From assembly GCF_014202825.1 (NCBI RefSeq), contig NZ_JACHHP010000007.1, positions 62,001 through 126,000 on the forward strand: a stretch of DNA of 64,000 nucleotides. The letters are read 5' to 3'. The translations under genes and the position numbers were made by a program. The notes beneath the pieces were generated by a model. It made no database searches. It had not been told where the DNA came from and saw only the letters and a list, made by a program, of their open reading frames with translations. This document shows positions 44,943-52,699 of this stretch, piece after piece (positions within the stretch are counted from its first letter, which is position 1; each line of letters starts with the position of its first letter). The DNA comes from Chiayiivirga flava. Lineage in GTDB: Bacteria > Pseudomonadota > Gammaproteobacteria > Xanthomonadales > Xanthomonadaceae.

Positions 44943-45356
44943 CCACCGCCGGCGGTGAGAGAACCCGCACCCCACCGGCAGCAAGGAGTCAGCCCCGCCG
45001 CCGAACACCGCCACCGCAACACGCCACCACCACCGCCACCGCACCCCGACTACCGCCGCAGCACCATCGCGCAACGACCACCAGCGCACCCCGCACCCAA
45101 CCACCACCGCACCACAGCCCCCGCACCACAGCCTCCGCACCCCAGCCCCCCGCATCCCAGCCCCACCGCACCACCCGGCGAACCCCGCAGCGACCCGACA
45201 ACCCACCCGTCAGCCCGCGCGCCCGCCACCCACCCTCACCGTCGTCCCGGCGAACGCCGGGACCCAGCGACGTTCCCACCCCACACCCGCCACCACCACC
45301 ACACCCCGAACCCACCCCCCGGCCGCGCCCCGCGCGCCCCACCACCGAGCCCCCTC
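44943..45356 (+). other. C-rich, G-poor leader of nrdJb with a REP palindrome
   Basis: This 414-base stretch has no gene. On the plus strand it is extremely C-rich and G-poor (for example only 9 G in 45001-45060) with many CCACC and CACC runs. One palindrome, at 45240-45272 (GTCCCGGCG-AA-CGCCGGGAC with CGTC/GACG flanks), is a different REP type from the others in the window and resembles a family common in beta- and gammaproteobacteria. No Shine-Dalgarno sequence is visible before the nrdJb ATG. Confidence 0.7.
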
Positions 45357-46223
45357 ATGACCATCAAGATCAACAAGAAAATCAAGGCCTATACCGTCGC
45401 CAAACCCGACGACAACGCCGCCGCCACCGCCGCCCTGCAGGTCAAGACCCCCGCTCACAGCGACACCCTCGACCTGCCCACCGCCGAAGTCATCCAGATG
45501 CACGAGCGCGTCGAGCGCCCGGAAGTGCTCATCGGCAGCACCTACAAGATCAAGAGCCCCCTGGTCGAACACGCCCTCTACGTCACCATCAACGACATCG
45601 TCCTCAACCAGGGCACCGAATACGAATCGCGCCGCCCCTTCGAGATCTTCATCAATTCCAAGAACATGGACCACTTCCAGTGGGTGGTGGCCATCACGCG
45701 CATCATGAGCGCCGTCTTCCGCAAGGGCGGCGACGTCACCTTCCTCGTGGAAGAACTGAAAGCCGTCTTCGACCCGCGCGGCGGCTACTTCAAGGCCGGC
45801 GGCATCTACATGCCCAGCATCGTGGCCGAGATCGGCGCCGTGGTCGAAGACCACCTCAAACAGATCGGCATGATCGTCGGCGATGAACTCTCCGACGAGC
45901 AGAAGCGCCTGATTGCCGAGAAGCGCGCCGCGTACGACGCGCGCGCAAAAAAAAACTCTGATGTAAGCGCCCCGGCCGCGTCCCCGACCGCACCCGCGAT
46001 CCCTGCCGCCGCTCTCACTCCCTCTCCTGCGACAGCGGGTGAGGGCTGGGGAGGGGGCAGCACCTCCGCTTCGTCTTCCTCGGCCTCGTCCCCCGCCGAC
46101 ACCGAATCCGCCGGCAGCTACCCGCCGGGCGCGACGATGTGCAGCAAGTGCAGTACGAAGGCGTCGATCATCATGGATGGCTGCGCGACGTGTTTGTCGT
46201 GTGGGTATTCGAAGTGCGGATAA
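45357..46223 (+). CDS. nrdJb: Ribonucleotide reductase C-terminal subunit NrdJb (TSCPD and cysteine-rich tail)
   Basis: 288 residues from the ATG at 45357. The TSCPD-type domain spans about 55-170 (YKIKSPLVEHALYVTINDIV, FEIFINSKNMDHFQWVVAITRIMSAVFRKGGD). A low-complexity Ala/Ser/Thr linker follows (200-257), then a Cys-rich tail with C262, C265, C276, C279, C282 and C287. That tail carries the swinging redox cysteines needed to regenerate the NrdJa active site. The linker includes LTPSPATAGEGWGGGS (220-235), encoded by a REP-like sequence. Split nrdJa-nrdJb genes are known in Pseudomonas; there they adjoin, whereas here 1.25 kb separates them. Confidence 0.9.
   Translation: MTIKINKKIKAYTVAKPDDNAAATAALQVKTPAHSDTLDLPTAEVIQMHERVERPEVLIGSTYKIKSPLVEHALYVTINDIVLNQGTEYESRRPFEIFINSKNMDHFQWVVAITRIMSAVFRKGGDVTFLVEELKAVFDPRGGYFKAGGIYMPSIVAEIGAVVEDHLKQIGMIVGDELSDEQKRLIAEKRAAYDARAKKNSDVSAPAASPTAPAIPAAALTPSPATAGEGWGGGSTSASSSSASSPADTESAGSYPPGATMCSKCSTKASIIMDGCATCLSCGYSKCG
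46017..46062. repeat. REP-like sequence inside the nrdJb coding region
   Basis: CTCACTCCCTCTCCTGCGACAGCGGGTGAGGGCTGGGGAGGGGG reads as a degenerate copy of the common CCCTCTCCCGC..GCGGGAGAGGG-CTGGGG element. Its hairpin arms are imperfect, and it is translated in frame as part of the NrdJb linker. Confidence 0.55.
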
Positions 46224-46243
46224 CCGAGCGCGGGGTAACAAGA

Positions 46244-49200
46244 TTGAATGACGGGAATGCGGATACATTTGACGCATCTGTCGCCTTTGTATTTCTTACA
46301 GATATACACGTGAAGGGACAGGATTTTGATGCGCTTCGCGGACGACTCGTCGCAGGCGCAGTTCATTCCGCTTTAGAAGCCCAAGTCCCCGTCGTTCTCT
46401 TGGTGGGCGGAGACATCGCATATTCGGGAACAGCAGCCCAATACGAAATATTCGAAAATTTCGTTAACGAGTTTCGTGGAGAGCTCGCAAGACGGAATCT
46501 AGACTTTCGCGGAGTCATTTTGACGCCAGGCAACCACGACTGCGACTTTTCGCAGCAGCCGAAAAGCGTCAGAGCAGCCCTACAACTAGCTGCGAGCTCC
46601 CAGACTCATTTTGATCCCGACATTGCAGAAGAGCTGGTGTCTGTGCAAGACGCCTTCCGCACCTATTCCGAGCGCGCCTCGTTGTCAATGACGCGCATTT
46701 CGTCACTCCAAAGTCGTTGCACCTTGCAAGTTGGAGAGAACGCCTCGATAACTATCGACATAATAAACTCCGCTTGGGCATCGAGTTTGGATGAGCAGCC
46801 AGGGAAGATGGTCTTGCCGGTGCCTCAACTGGAACCCCCGTCCGAGAGTGGAGTAGCATTCGCTGTAATGCATCATCCGCCAAACTGGTTTGAGCCTTGG
46901 AATCAACGAGCACTGCTTCGCTGGCTGGATGAGCATTTTGATGGTGTATTTTTGGGGCACGAGCATCAACGTGAGTCGGTAGAGAGGGTGCGGCGTGAGG
47001 TCGACGCGCAACTGTTGATGATCTTTGGGCCCGCGTTCCACGAAGCGAATGCAATAGACGAAGGTTTTTCTGTTCATTGTCTAGATCTCAAACAAAAAAT
47101 GGCTCGTTCGAGCGATTTCTCTTGGAAGGGTGAATATTATTCCAGAGTTCCGCGCAGCGGCGTAGAGCTACCAATTGGGAATTCGGCTCGAAAGAACGGA
47201 CAGCTTAGGTTCTCCAAATCCTTCGAAGAATTTCTAAACGACCCCGGAATTCCGTTCAAGCACGGAAAAGTCAGCCGCCAGCTTAAACTAGATGATCTTT
47301 ATGTCCTGCCAGATTTGCGGTCCGCGATGCAGTCTGGTGGGGGTGCGACCGTAGAGGATATCGTGGATCGCACTGACGTGCTCTTGAGGTTATCTAGGTG
47401 TGAAACTGCGCTAATCTCAGCAGTCGAGCAGGCAGGCAAAACGTCGCTGGCAAAATATTTGACGCGAGATATTTTGCGGCGCGGTGAGGTTCCTTTATAT
47501 CTCGATGCGGGCAAGCTGCCGAGCAGTTTCCACGGAGAGATAACGGCTTGGATCAATACTTGCATTGCAGAACAATTTCCGGAGGACTGTCGCGAGAAAG
47601 TGGAACAAGCGATTCCCTCGAAGCGAGTTGCGTTGCTCGACAACATCCATCAGTTACCCGGCGGTCACGACGGTCTATCTCGCGTCCTGGAAAGGCTGCG
47701 GAATCACCACAGTCGGATTATTGGATTTACTGGCGAATTTTCGGCGGTTGCCGGCATCGTAGAGGACTTGTCAAGCGGGCGCTCCAATGTGTGGCGAGAT
47801 GCAGAACTGTTTGAGATTCCTCCGACGAGCCACAAGCTTCGATCAGAAATAATTCGACGATGGGTTGCATTGGGTGACGGAGGTTCATACTCAGAGTCCA
47901 AGCTCGAAGCGCGCTGTCGGCAATTGAAAAAATTTGTCGATGAAGTGTTCTCGCGAAATATAATTCCGAGATACCCGGTTTATGTATTGCTGATATTGCA
48001 GCAGCTCGAGTTGGCCTCAGATGCAAACTCGATAGTTGCTAACGGAAGTCACGGCTACCTTTTTGAAGAGCTAATAACTCGAACTGTTGACGATCGGGTC
48101 AAAAGCTTCAAGATTGAGATCGTTTTTGCGGTTCTTTCCGCTCTTGCGAGAAAACTCTCGAAGGAGCCAGGCGAATCTCTCTCTTCTGAAGAGTTTCGCG
48201 ATTTTTTTGATGAATTTCTCTCGGGTCGAAAAGTACATATTGACTTCGACTTGTTCACAAAGGAGGTCACAGGCGCGCAGATTTTGTTAGTGTATGGCGG
48301 TGCTGTTCGATTTCGCCATAATTATTACTACTTCTATTTCCTAGCCTTAAGTATTAGCTCGGATAGAAAGCGCGGCGACGGCGGCGGCGTCCTAGACGAA
48401 CTGGTGTCCTACATTCACACTGAGCGAAGTGCAAATGTTCTGACATTCCTAGCACATTTGGGACACGACGAGGGCGTGATCGAGCGTGTTTGTAAGCACG
48501 CTGACACAATTTTCGAAGGGCTCGACGAGGCGGAGATCTCCGAGGGATCAAAGCTGCTTGCAAGATTCCGCACAGTTGCTGAAAGAAGCGTACTCTTCGA
48601 CGGTCGGCCCTCCGACGTCAGCGACCACTTGGCACAACGTGCAGACGAGTTCGATCGAGGGCGGGGGGGGGCATCAGAACAGTTTACGGATGATCCTGGC
48701 AACGTGAGCGCGGCGTTCAAGACCATTCAGATTCTTGGTCAAGTGATTCGTAGCCGTGCGGGTAATCTAGATGGTGAGCTTAAAAAGAAGGCGGTGACTG
48801 CTTGCAGTCGGCTCGCCCGTAGGCTCATGAAACTAATATTTGAGCTTGTAGACAACCACGGAGCTGAAATTGCTCACCAAATGTCTGGTGCGCTCGAGGA
48901 GGTGCTTGCGATGGACCCGGAGCGAGCTCGCCAGCTCGCGAACAGATTGCTTGCTATGCTGATCTCTCAGCTAACTCTCGCGTCAGTTGCGCGAGTTTCG
49001 TCGGCAGTAGGTTCTACTGAACTTAGACCATTAGTTAATGAGATGCGCCAATTGAAAAAAGGAGTTACGGAGGGTCTTTTTTGGCTTGGTGCATCCATCC
49101 TCGCCGATAAGGATTTTCCCGTTGCGGCCGTAGACAAATTCTTGCATGAGACTAAAGAAGGGGAGGTGCTGCCCCGTATTGTGGTGCGTGAGTTAGTCAA

Positions 49201-49327
49201 GCGCCGATTCTACCTATCTCCACCGGAGCCTTCGATCAAGCGCAAGTACTGCGACCTGCTTGGGCTGGAGATTCGATACATTCCGCATGGGCGGAAGGGC
49301 TTAGAAGGGTTGTCTTATCGTGGTTAA
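46244..49327 (+). CDS. Metallophosphoesterase-STAND/NACHT-like NTPase fusion (candidate antiphage defence protein)
   Basis: About 1027 residues from a TTG at 46244, the first plausible start after the nrdJb stop; no in-frame ATG precedes the conserved region. N-terminal calcineurin-like metallophosphoesterase with every metal motif: D20-x-H22 (FLTDIHVKG), GGD 55-57, GNHD 96-99, HH 210-211 and GHEH 238-241. A P-loop NTPase follows: Walker A-like AVEQAGKTS near 393-401 (first Gly replaced), Walker B VALLDNIHQL near 462-471, and sensor-like IIGFTGE near 492-498. The C-terminal 400-plus residues look like helical repeats, as in STAND sensors. G+C is far lower than in neighbours (23 of 60 in 47941-48000), with rare-codon use, so it is horizontally acquired. 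A G9 run lies at 48663-48671. Confidence 0.82.
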   Translation: MNDGNADTFDASVAFVFLTDIHVKGQDFDALRGRLVAGAVHSALEAQVPVVLLVGGDIAYSGTAAQYEIFENFVNEFRGELARRNLDFRGVILTPGNHDCDFSQQPKSVRAALQLAASSQTHFDPDIAEELVSVQDAFRTYSERASLSMTRISSLQSRCTLQVGENASITIDIINSAWASSLDEQPGKMVLPVPQLEPPSESGVAFAVMHHPPNWFEPWNQRALLRWLDEHFDGVFLGHEHQRESVERVRREVDAQLLMIFGPAFHEANAIDEGFSVHCLDLKQKMARSSDFSWKGEYYSRVPRSGVELPIGNSARKNGQLRFSKSFEEFLNDPGIPFKHGKVSRQLKLDDLYVLPDLRSAMQSGGGATVEDIVDRTDVLLRLSRCETALISAVEQAGKTSLAKYLTRDILRRGEVPLYLDAGKLPSSFHGEITAWINTCIAEQFPEDCREKVEQAIPSKRVALLDNIHQLPGGHDGLSRVLERLRNHHSRIIGFTGEFSAVAGIVEDLSSGRSNVWRDAELFEIPPTSHKLRSEIIRRWVALGDGGSYSESKLEARCRQLKKFVDEVFSRNIIPRYPVYVLLILQQLELASDANSIVANGSHGYLFEELITRTVDDRVKSFKIEIVFAVLSALARKLSKEPGESLSSEEFRDFFDEFLSGRKVHIDFDLFTKEVTGAQILLVYGGAVRFRHNYYYFYFLALSISSDRKRGDGGGVLDELVSYIHTERSANVLTFLAHLGHDEGVIERVCKHADTIFEGLDEAEISEGSKLLARFRTVAERSVLFDGRPSDVSDHLAQRADEFDRGRGGASEQFTDDPGNVSAAFKTIQILGQVIRSRAGNLDGELKKKAVTACSRLARRLMKLIFELVDNHGAEIAHQMSGALEEVLAMDPERARQLANRLLAMLISQLTLASVARVSSAVGSTELRPLVNEMRQLKKGVTEGLFWLGASILADKDFPVAAVDKFLHETKEGEVLPRIVVRELVKRRFYLSPPEPSIKRKYCDLLGLEIRYIPHGRKGLEGLSYRG

Positions 49328-49329
49328 CG

Positions 49330-49762
49330 AGAAAACCCGGGTCAGAAAACCCGGGTCAGAGTGGCATTTCGCCAAGAACCCGGGTCAGAGTAACAGAACT
49401 CGGGCGAGAATCGAACTAAGTTTACTAGCAAGGGTTCACTTCTGATCTCGGTTTTTGGTTCATGAGTACAAATTAAATTCAATGCGTTGGGCTTTTGTTG
49501 CATAGCTGACCTGCCCGAAACTGGGGTCAGAGTAAGATTTATTGACCGTCAGCCTCTCCAAAATCCGAAAACCCGGGTCAGAGTAAGGTTTTTGAGCACG
49601 GCGCGAAGAAAACCCGGGTCAAAACCCGGGTCAGAGTGACATTTCACAGCCAAAACCGAAACCGGGTTTAGAGTCGAAAACCCGGGTCAGAGTGAAATAA
49701 ATCTGCGCTTGTCCGAAGTGTCGAGCCCTAGGATGTACAAGAGAAACCCGGGTCAGAGTGCG
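49330..49762 (+). repeat. Cluster of dispersed repeats with core AACCCGGGTCAGAGT
   Basis: At least eight copies or near-copies of the core occur in this 555-bp gap after the STAND gene (near 49333, 49347, 49377, 49521, 49568, 49609, 49624, 49678 and 49743). They are irregularly spaced and often extended by GACATTTC or AAGGTTTTTGAGC. CCCGGG within the core is self-complementary, and ACTCTGACCCC occurs inverted at 50970. Copies continue to about 56.16 kb but are absent from the core regions. Such GGGTCAGAGT elements are commonly REP-type non-autonomous elements; no transposase is present here. Confidence 0.75.
49516..49678 (+). repeat. 163-bp direct repeat, copy A
   Basis: Matches 50781-50943 base for base in the printed sequence over 163 bp, starting CGAAACTGGGGTCAGAGT and ending TTTAGAGTCGAA. 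It is a block of several core repeats. This copy lies in non-coding DNA; the second copy interrupts a gene. Confidence 0.9.
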
Positions 49763-49882
49763 ATTATTTTTGAGTTAGCCGCTCTTCGCGTGGGAAGAAC
49801 GGTTCCGACGCGAAGGGTGCGGGTTAATTCAGCAGCAGTATTTAAATCAACCTGACCCCGTCGGGTTTAAGGATGGATTCGA

Positions 49883-50392
49883 GTGAACCGCTTTGGAATT
49901 TTTCTCCCAGTAATGCTGCTCGCGGTGGCGTCGAGCGTCCGGGCCGGGATTCCCACTCCCGATTTACTGTCCACCGATCCGGCGGAGCCACGCGCCCACC
50001 AGCAGTTTGACCTGGTCTATACCCTCGAATCCTGCGGAGACATTTTCGCAGCAGACACTCCATCGAATAGGACGGTGGAAGTGGTGGGGAATGCGATTCG
50101 CGTCACCGCACTCTATGCCTCGCAACTCTGCCTCGGCGGTCAGCCCTATGCGCCATCCTATCGATGGCGCATAGGGCCGCTGAATTCCGGAATCTACCAA
50201 GTGGAATTGCGTGGGTACAACGAGCAAGGCGGTCCGGCGAATTCCTTTCCCATCGCGTCGGGCGAAGTCACGATCGCGCCTTCGATCCCAGTGCCGACCC
50301 CGGCGGTCATCCCGGCGTCGGGCACATCCTGGCTGTTGGGGATGATCGTTCTCATTGCAGTCGCGGCGGCATCGCGGATTCGTCGGACGTAG
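49883..50392 (+). CDS. Exported protein with IPTL-CTERM-like sorting tail
   Basis: 169 residues from a GTG at 49883, with signal peptide FGIFLPVMLLAVASSVRA. The body is about 110 residues of predicted beta structure with two Cys (C51, C82) that could form a disulfide, in an immunoglobulin-like or adhesion-like context (YTLESCGDIFAAD, YRWRIGPLNSGIYQVELRGYN). The C-terminus is PTPAVIPASGTSW followed by a hydrophobic helix and RIRRT. This has the tripartite Pro-motif, helix and basic-end form of IPTL/PEP-CTERM sorting signals. The product is likely anchored or exported through an exosortase-like enzyme that is not in this window. It lies between the two 163-bp repeats. Confidence 0.72.
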   Translation: MNRFGIFLPVMLLAVASSVRAGIPTPDLLSTDPAEPRAHQQFDLVYTLESCGDIFAADTPSNRTVEVVGNAIRVTALYASQLCLGGQPYAPSYRWRIGPLNSGIYQVELRGYNEQGGPANSFPIASGEVTIAPSIPVPTPAVIPASGTSWLLGMIVLIAVAAASRIRRT

Positions 50393-50589
50393 ACTTCGGG
50401 ATTGAAGACCAAAACCCGGGTCTGAGCAAAACCCACGTCCAAAGCCCGGGTCAGAGTAAGTTTATCCCGTAATTTTTCGACAACTATTTGCAGAACGCGA
50501 GTCAGTGTAGGTTTTCACAGCAGGAAAGCGCGCATCTAACCTTTCGCCGCGCTCGTGCAACGTCCGCCGAAGATTCAAGGAGACTCGAC

Positions 50590-50904
50590 ATGGCACTTCT
50601 GAAAACGCTCGCACTCGTATCCATCCTTGTGCTGTCTGCCAATCCGCAACCTGTGCTCGCCGCCAGGAGCGCCCCCGACGACGTGGCGGCACTGCGTGAG
50701 GTCGTGGAGGCCTACCGCCTGTCGATCCTCAAGAAGGACAAGGCGGCGTTCCTCGCGTTCTTCATCTCGGACAAGCCGGACGAAACTGGGGTCAGAGTAA
50801 GATTTATTGACCGTCAGCCTCTCCAAAATCCGAAAACCCGGGTCAGAGTAAGGTTTTTGAGCACGGCGCGAAGAAAACCCGGGTCAAAACCCGGGTCAGA
50901 GTGA
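50590..50904 (+). pseudogene. Disrupted exported NTF2/SnoaL-like protein
   Basis: Starts normally: AAGGAG, ATG at 50590, signal peptide (ALLKTLALVSILVLSANPQPVLA) and an NTF2-like opening (DVAALREVVEAYRLSILKKDKAAFLAFFISDKPD). The coding sequence then runs into repeat copy B at 50781. The remaining 40 residues (ETGVRVRF..KPGSKPGSE) are translated repeat, not protein domain. The family normally needs about 120-150 residues, so two-thirds is missing. No remainder of the gene is recognisable after the repeat, so the insertion was accompanied by loss of the 3' part. Confidence 0.75.
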
Positions 50905-50943
50905 CATTTCACAGCCAAAACCGAAACCGGGTTTAGAGTCGAA
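50781..50943 (+). repeat. 163-bp direct repeat, copy B
   Basis: Identical to 49516-49678. It begins inside the NTF2-like gene and ends in non-coding DNA, followed by an inverted core (ACTCTGACCCCGG at 50973) and GATCAACCTGATCCCC. That last element recurs at 49850 and 52780 as ATCAACCTGACCCC. The rest of the 50905-51201 gap has no gene. Confidence 0.9.
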
Positions 50944-51201
50944 TTTCAGTTTCGGCGACCAGCCAGAATTCCACTCTGACCCCGGTTTTGCATCCAGAGG
51001 CAGTTTTGGATCAACCTGATCCCCTCGGAAACGGGGGCAGGTCCGCGCGGCGGTGCTCGAAAGTGGACCCGAACCCGTTCCCGGCACATGCCGTCGCAGT
51101 TGGGAGGCGCATTTCCTGCGACGCAACATCCGCGTGGACGCTGCGTTCAGATGGGTTACCTTGCGCCTCTCGTCGACGACCGCCCCCGCATGGAGACTGC
51201 C

Positions 51202-51741
51202 ATGGCCTTGAGAATGTTTGCCTTCACGTGGCTGCTGTGGATCGCAACGCTGTCGTGGGGCGTTGGCCTGGGCGCCAAGCTCTTCGATCTGCTGGTGGTG
51301 GCTGGTGCATGGGGCGCTTCGCCGCCGGCGTCGTTCGCGCTCCTGCCGTACGGACCGGCCTATCCGTTGAATCCGGGCGCCTTCTTCCAGCCGCTGTCCA
51401 TCGTGATGGCGGTGAGCATCGTCGGCGCGCTGATTGCGGGCTGGGGGCATTCGCGACCGATGCGGGTGTGGCTGTGGATCGGAACGTTGTCCTTCGTGGC
51501 CATCTGGGCAATCACCCCAACCGTGTTCTGGCCCATGATCAACCAGCAGTACGACATTGCGACCGGCAAGCTCACGGCGAGCGTCGCCGAAGCGACGGCG
51601 CTCACCGCCCGCTGGTATGCGTGGGACTGGTTCCGCGTGTGCCTGATCGCGCTCGGATTCGTCGCGTCCGTGCGGGCAATCTCGCTCGGTACGGCGTTGC
51701 ATCAAAACGAAATCGGGGTCAGTTCAACTTTGCCGGAATGA
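51202..51741 (+). CDS. Four-helix membrane protein (DUF1772/anthrone-oxygenase-like)
   Basis: 179 residues from the ATG at 51202, with GGAG 6 bases upstream (an ATG at 51190 is also possible). Four hydrophobic segments: FAFTWLLWIATLSWGVGLGAKLFDLLVV, PLSIVMAVSIVGALIAGW, VWLWIGTLSFVAIWAITPTVFWP and WFRVCLIALGFVASVRAIS. The spacing and the N-ter-ATLSWGVGLGAKLF motif resemble DUF1772/anthrone oxygenase-like membrane proteins. The last ten residues (NEIGVSSTLPE) come from a repeat copy (CGGGGTCAGTTCAAC), so the native C-terminus has been replaced. Function unknown. Confidence 0.7.
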   Translation: MALRMFAFTWLLWIATLSWGVGLGAKLFDLLVVAGAWGASPPASFALLPYGPAYPLNPGAFFQPLSIVMAVSIVGALIAGWGHSRPMRVWLWIGTLSFVAIWAITPTVFWPMINQQYDIATGKLTASVAEATALTARWYAWDWFRVCLIALGFVASVRAISLGTALHQNEIGVSSTLPE

Positions 51742-51843
51742 AGACGTTGATCTGGATGCCATCGATTCGAGCCGAATGCTGTGACAGAGTGAATAATGGC
51801 TGCGTAATTGATGCAGACGCGGCTTGACAGGGAGGAGAATTCG

Positions 51844-52254
51844 ATGCGCTTCAGCAAAATTGTTGCCCTGATCGTGTTCTTGCCCACCTCAGTTCACGCG
51901 GGCGGATCAGGGAATCCGGTGCGAGATGATGCACCGTTTCCCTTTGAGGATGTCGACCGCGGAAAGGAATACTTGGCGGAGCGATTCGAAGGCGAGTCCG
52001 CTGCAGATGGCATAACCGCCTACTTTGACGATGAGAAGATTCACACATGGCTGCTGCTTGAGGAGCCAGGCGGAGCCAGGCGCGCCATCATTCGCAGCCG
52101 CACGGGCCTCGTGGAAGGAGAGATCGCTGACTTTTACAGGATCATGTGTCACGGACCCGAATCTTGGTGCGACCATTTGGAGGCCTGGCACAGACAGAGC
52201 TTGGAAAAGAACCCGCCACCACCTCCGCCACCCGACCTCATGGATCTCCTTTAA
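51844..52254 (+). CDS. Small exported protein, function unknown
   Basis: 136 residues from the ATG at 51844, preceded by GGAGGAG at 51831-51837. The signal peptide is RFSKIVALIVFLPTSVHA. The mature domain of about 100 residues has charged alpha/beta character (DDEKIHTWLLLEEPGGARRAIIRSRTG) and two Cys (in IMCHGPESWCDH). It ends with a run of seven prolines and DLMDLL. No family is recognised. Followed by a repeat copy at 52258. Confidence 0.65.
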   Translation: MRFSKIVALIVFLPTSVHAGGSGNPVRDDAPFPFEDVDRGKEYLAERFEGESAADGITAYFDDEKIHTWLLLEEPGGARRAIIRSRTGLVEGEIADFYRIMCHGPESWCDHLEAWHRQSLEKNPPPPPPPDLMDLL

Positions 52255-52360
52255 AAAAAAGCCGGGTCAATCGAGTATCGGGGTCGGACCGCTCTCCGGC
52301 GCTGGCAAGCGAACGGTCCCCGTTTCCCTTCGGCGTGGCTCAACCAAGGTGTTAGACCTC

Positions 52361-52675
52361 ATGGATGCATACTCGCGAGCATGGAGGCTGCATCGGATCT
52401 GGAGGCGACTGCCGCATGTAGGATTCGCGATCAGCGCTGTCTTGATCGTGGGGATCGATTCGCGCGCACTCGAATTCGCCAAGCCATACGCAAGCTTCTA
52501 CGCCGCGCCATTCGGCTTGGCTCTCGTGGCTTCAGCATTCGGGCTCGCCATGTTCCGCTGCCCCCGTTGCGGGAAGCGCTTCCATGCAAGCTTCATCACG
52601 GGAACGTTCTTGTACCGGAGAGAACAATCTCCTCCCTGCGTCAATTGCGGCCAACCCTTGTACGGCGAGCCCTAA
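52361..52675 (+). CDS. Small membrane protein with zinc-ribbon tail
   Basis: 104 residues from the ATG at 52361. Two hydrophobic segments (VGFAISAVLIVGID and YAAPFGLALVASAFGLAMF) precede a zinc-ribbon pair CPRCGKRFH..CVNCGQPL near residues 66-100. The open frame extends upstream through the repeat at 52258 but has no coding character there. Proteins of this form (YgzB-like or small rubredoxin-type membrane proteins) are uncharacterised. No partner gene is evident. Confidence 0.65.
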   Translation: MDAYSRAWRLHRIWRRLPHVGFAISAVLIVGIDSRALEFAKPYASFYAAPFGLALVASAFGLAMFRCPRCGKRFHASFITGTFLYRREQSPPCVNCGQPLYGEP

Positions 52676-52699
52676 CGTCGTGTCCAAAGCCGATCGCTG

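Noticed and set aside
46139-46243. GTG at 46139 as start of the STAND gene
   Set aside because: It would make the first 35 codons overlap nrdJb in another frame. They show nrdJb's base composition and no phosphoesterase similarity.
49330-49762. CRISPR-like array
   Set aside because: The repeat is short, its spacing is irregular, copies overlap and have different extensions, and no cas gene is near.
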